From an uncultured Collinsella sp. (GTDB lineage Bacteria > Actinomycetota > Coriobacteriia > Coriobacteriales > Coriobacteriaceae): a stretch of 5,368 bases of DNA. The stretch spans positions 1 to 5,368 of the forward strand of contig URBA01000112.1 of assembly GCA_900545905.1 (NCBI GenBank), written 5' to 3'. The translations under genes and the position numbers were made by a program. This document shows positions 5,245 through 5,368 of this stretch, piece by piece. Numbering within the stretch: position 1 is the first letter of the stretch; each line of letters opens with the position of its first letter. Under the pieces are notes generated by a model. The model saw only the letters and a list, made by a program, of their open reading frames with translations, was not told the DNA's origin and did no database searches.

Positions 5245-5368
5245 CCCCAGAAGAGGTCGCTTTCGTTGATTCATACGGTAAAACGTTTTTGCACCGCTCA
5301 CGGTGATAAATCGACCGTTTACCGGTCGTTAACACTTCTACCTGCGGTTTTGAAACCGTTTCGAAATG
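5245..5368. repeat. Gene-free segment with a cluster of short palindromes upstream of the PTS promoter
   Basis: No coding region is supported here. The segment holds AAAACGTTTT (5280-5289), CACCG/CGGTG (5292-5296 and 5301-5305), CGACCG/CGGTCG (5312-5317 and 5323-5328), CGGTTT/AAACCG (5345-5350 and 5353-5358) and GAAAC/GTTTC around one base (5352-5362). The site TGAAACCGTTTCGA (5351-5364) fits the cre consensus TGWAANCGNTNWCA at 12 of 14 positions, so a LacI-family protein could bind. None is proven. The segment may also contain the promoter region of a gene beyond the window. Confidence 0.35.

Noticed and set aside
5366..5368. ATG at the last three bases as the start of a divergent plus-strand gene
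   Set aside because: No ribosome binding site precedes it and no downstream sequence is available.
1..5368. tRNA, rRNA, CRISPR arrays, insertion sequences or prophage parts
   Set aside because: No cloverleaf, regular spaced repeats, transposase or integrase, or terminal inverted repeats with target duplications were seen on either strand.

Overview
The window holds one carbohydrate-uptake locus. All seven genes I can support lie on the minus strand, so transcription runs from high to low coordinates. The coding sequence is GC-rich, with many codons ending in G or C, and the intergenic gaps are visibly more AT-rich. A mannose-family (EII-Man) phosphotransferase system (PTS), a YajC-like protein inside its operon and strong AGGAGG-type ribosome binding sites together suggest a GC-rich Gram-positive gut commensal. 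A coriobacterium such as Collinsella or Olsenella would fit. The taxon is inferred from style and gene content; there is no marker gene here.

Layout from right to left. 5090-5368 is a gene-free control region. It has several short palindromes at its outer end, an extended -10 element (5236-5244), an operator-like palindrome (5206-5218) and a roughly 140-nt leader whose possible hairpin overlaps the first ribosome binding site. 5089-1883 is a five-gene operon in the order EIIA, YajC-like, EIIB, EIIC, EIID. EIIA/YajC share one base (TAATG) and EIIC/EIID overlap by 11 bases. The operon closes with a good intrinsic terminator (1774-1816). 1697-966 encodes a GntR/HutC-family repressor with its own promoter. 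851-1 encodes the first 283 residues of an AgaS-type sugar isomerase/deaminase, cut by the window edge, also with its own promoter.

How they fit together. The PTS would import and phosphorylate a sugar, most likely an amino sugar such as galactosamine or N-acetylgalactosamine because of the AgaS partner. AgaS would then deaminate/isomerise the sugar phosphate in the cytoplasm. The 13-base sequence CTGGTAGTAACCA occurs in both the PTS and agaS control regions, overlapping or directly following the predicted core promoter. This makes a small regulon controlled by the GntR protein encoded between them the simplest reading.

No wholly new system is evident. The points most worth a second look are the shared operator, the YajC-like gene inside the PTS operon, an approximately 80-residue acidic insertion in EIID, the structured leader, and the palindrome cluster at the right edge.
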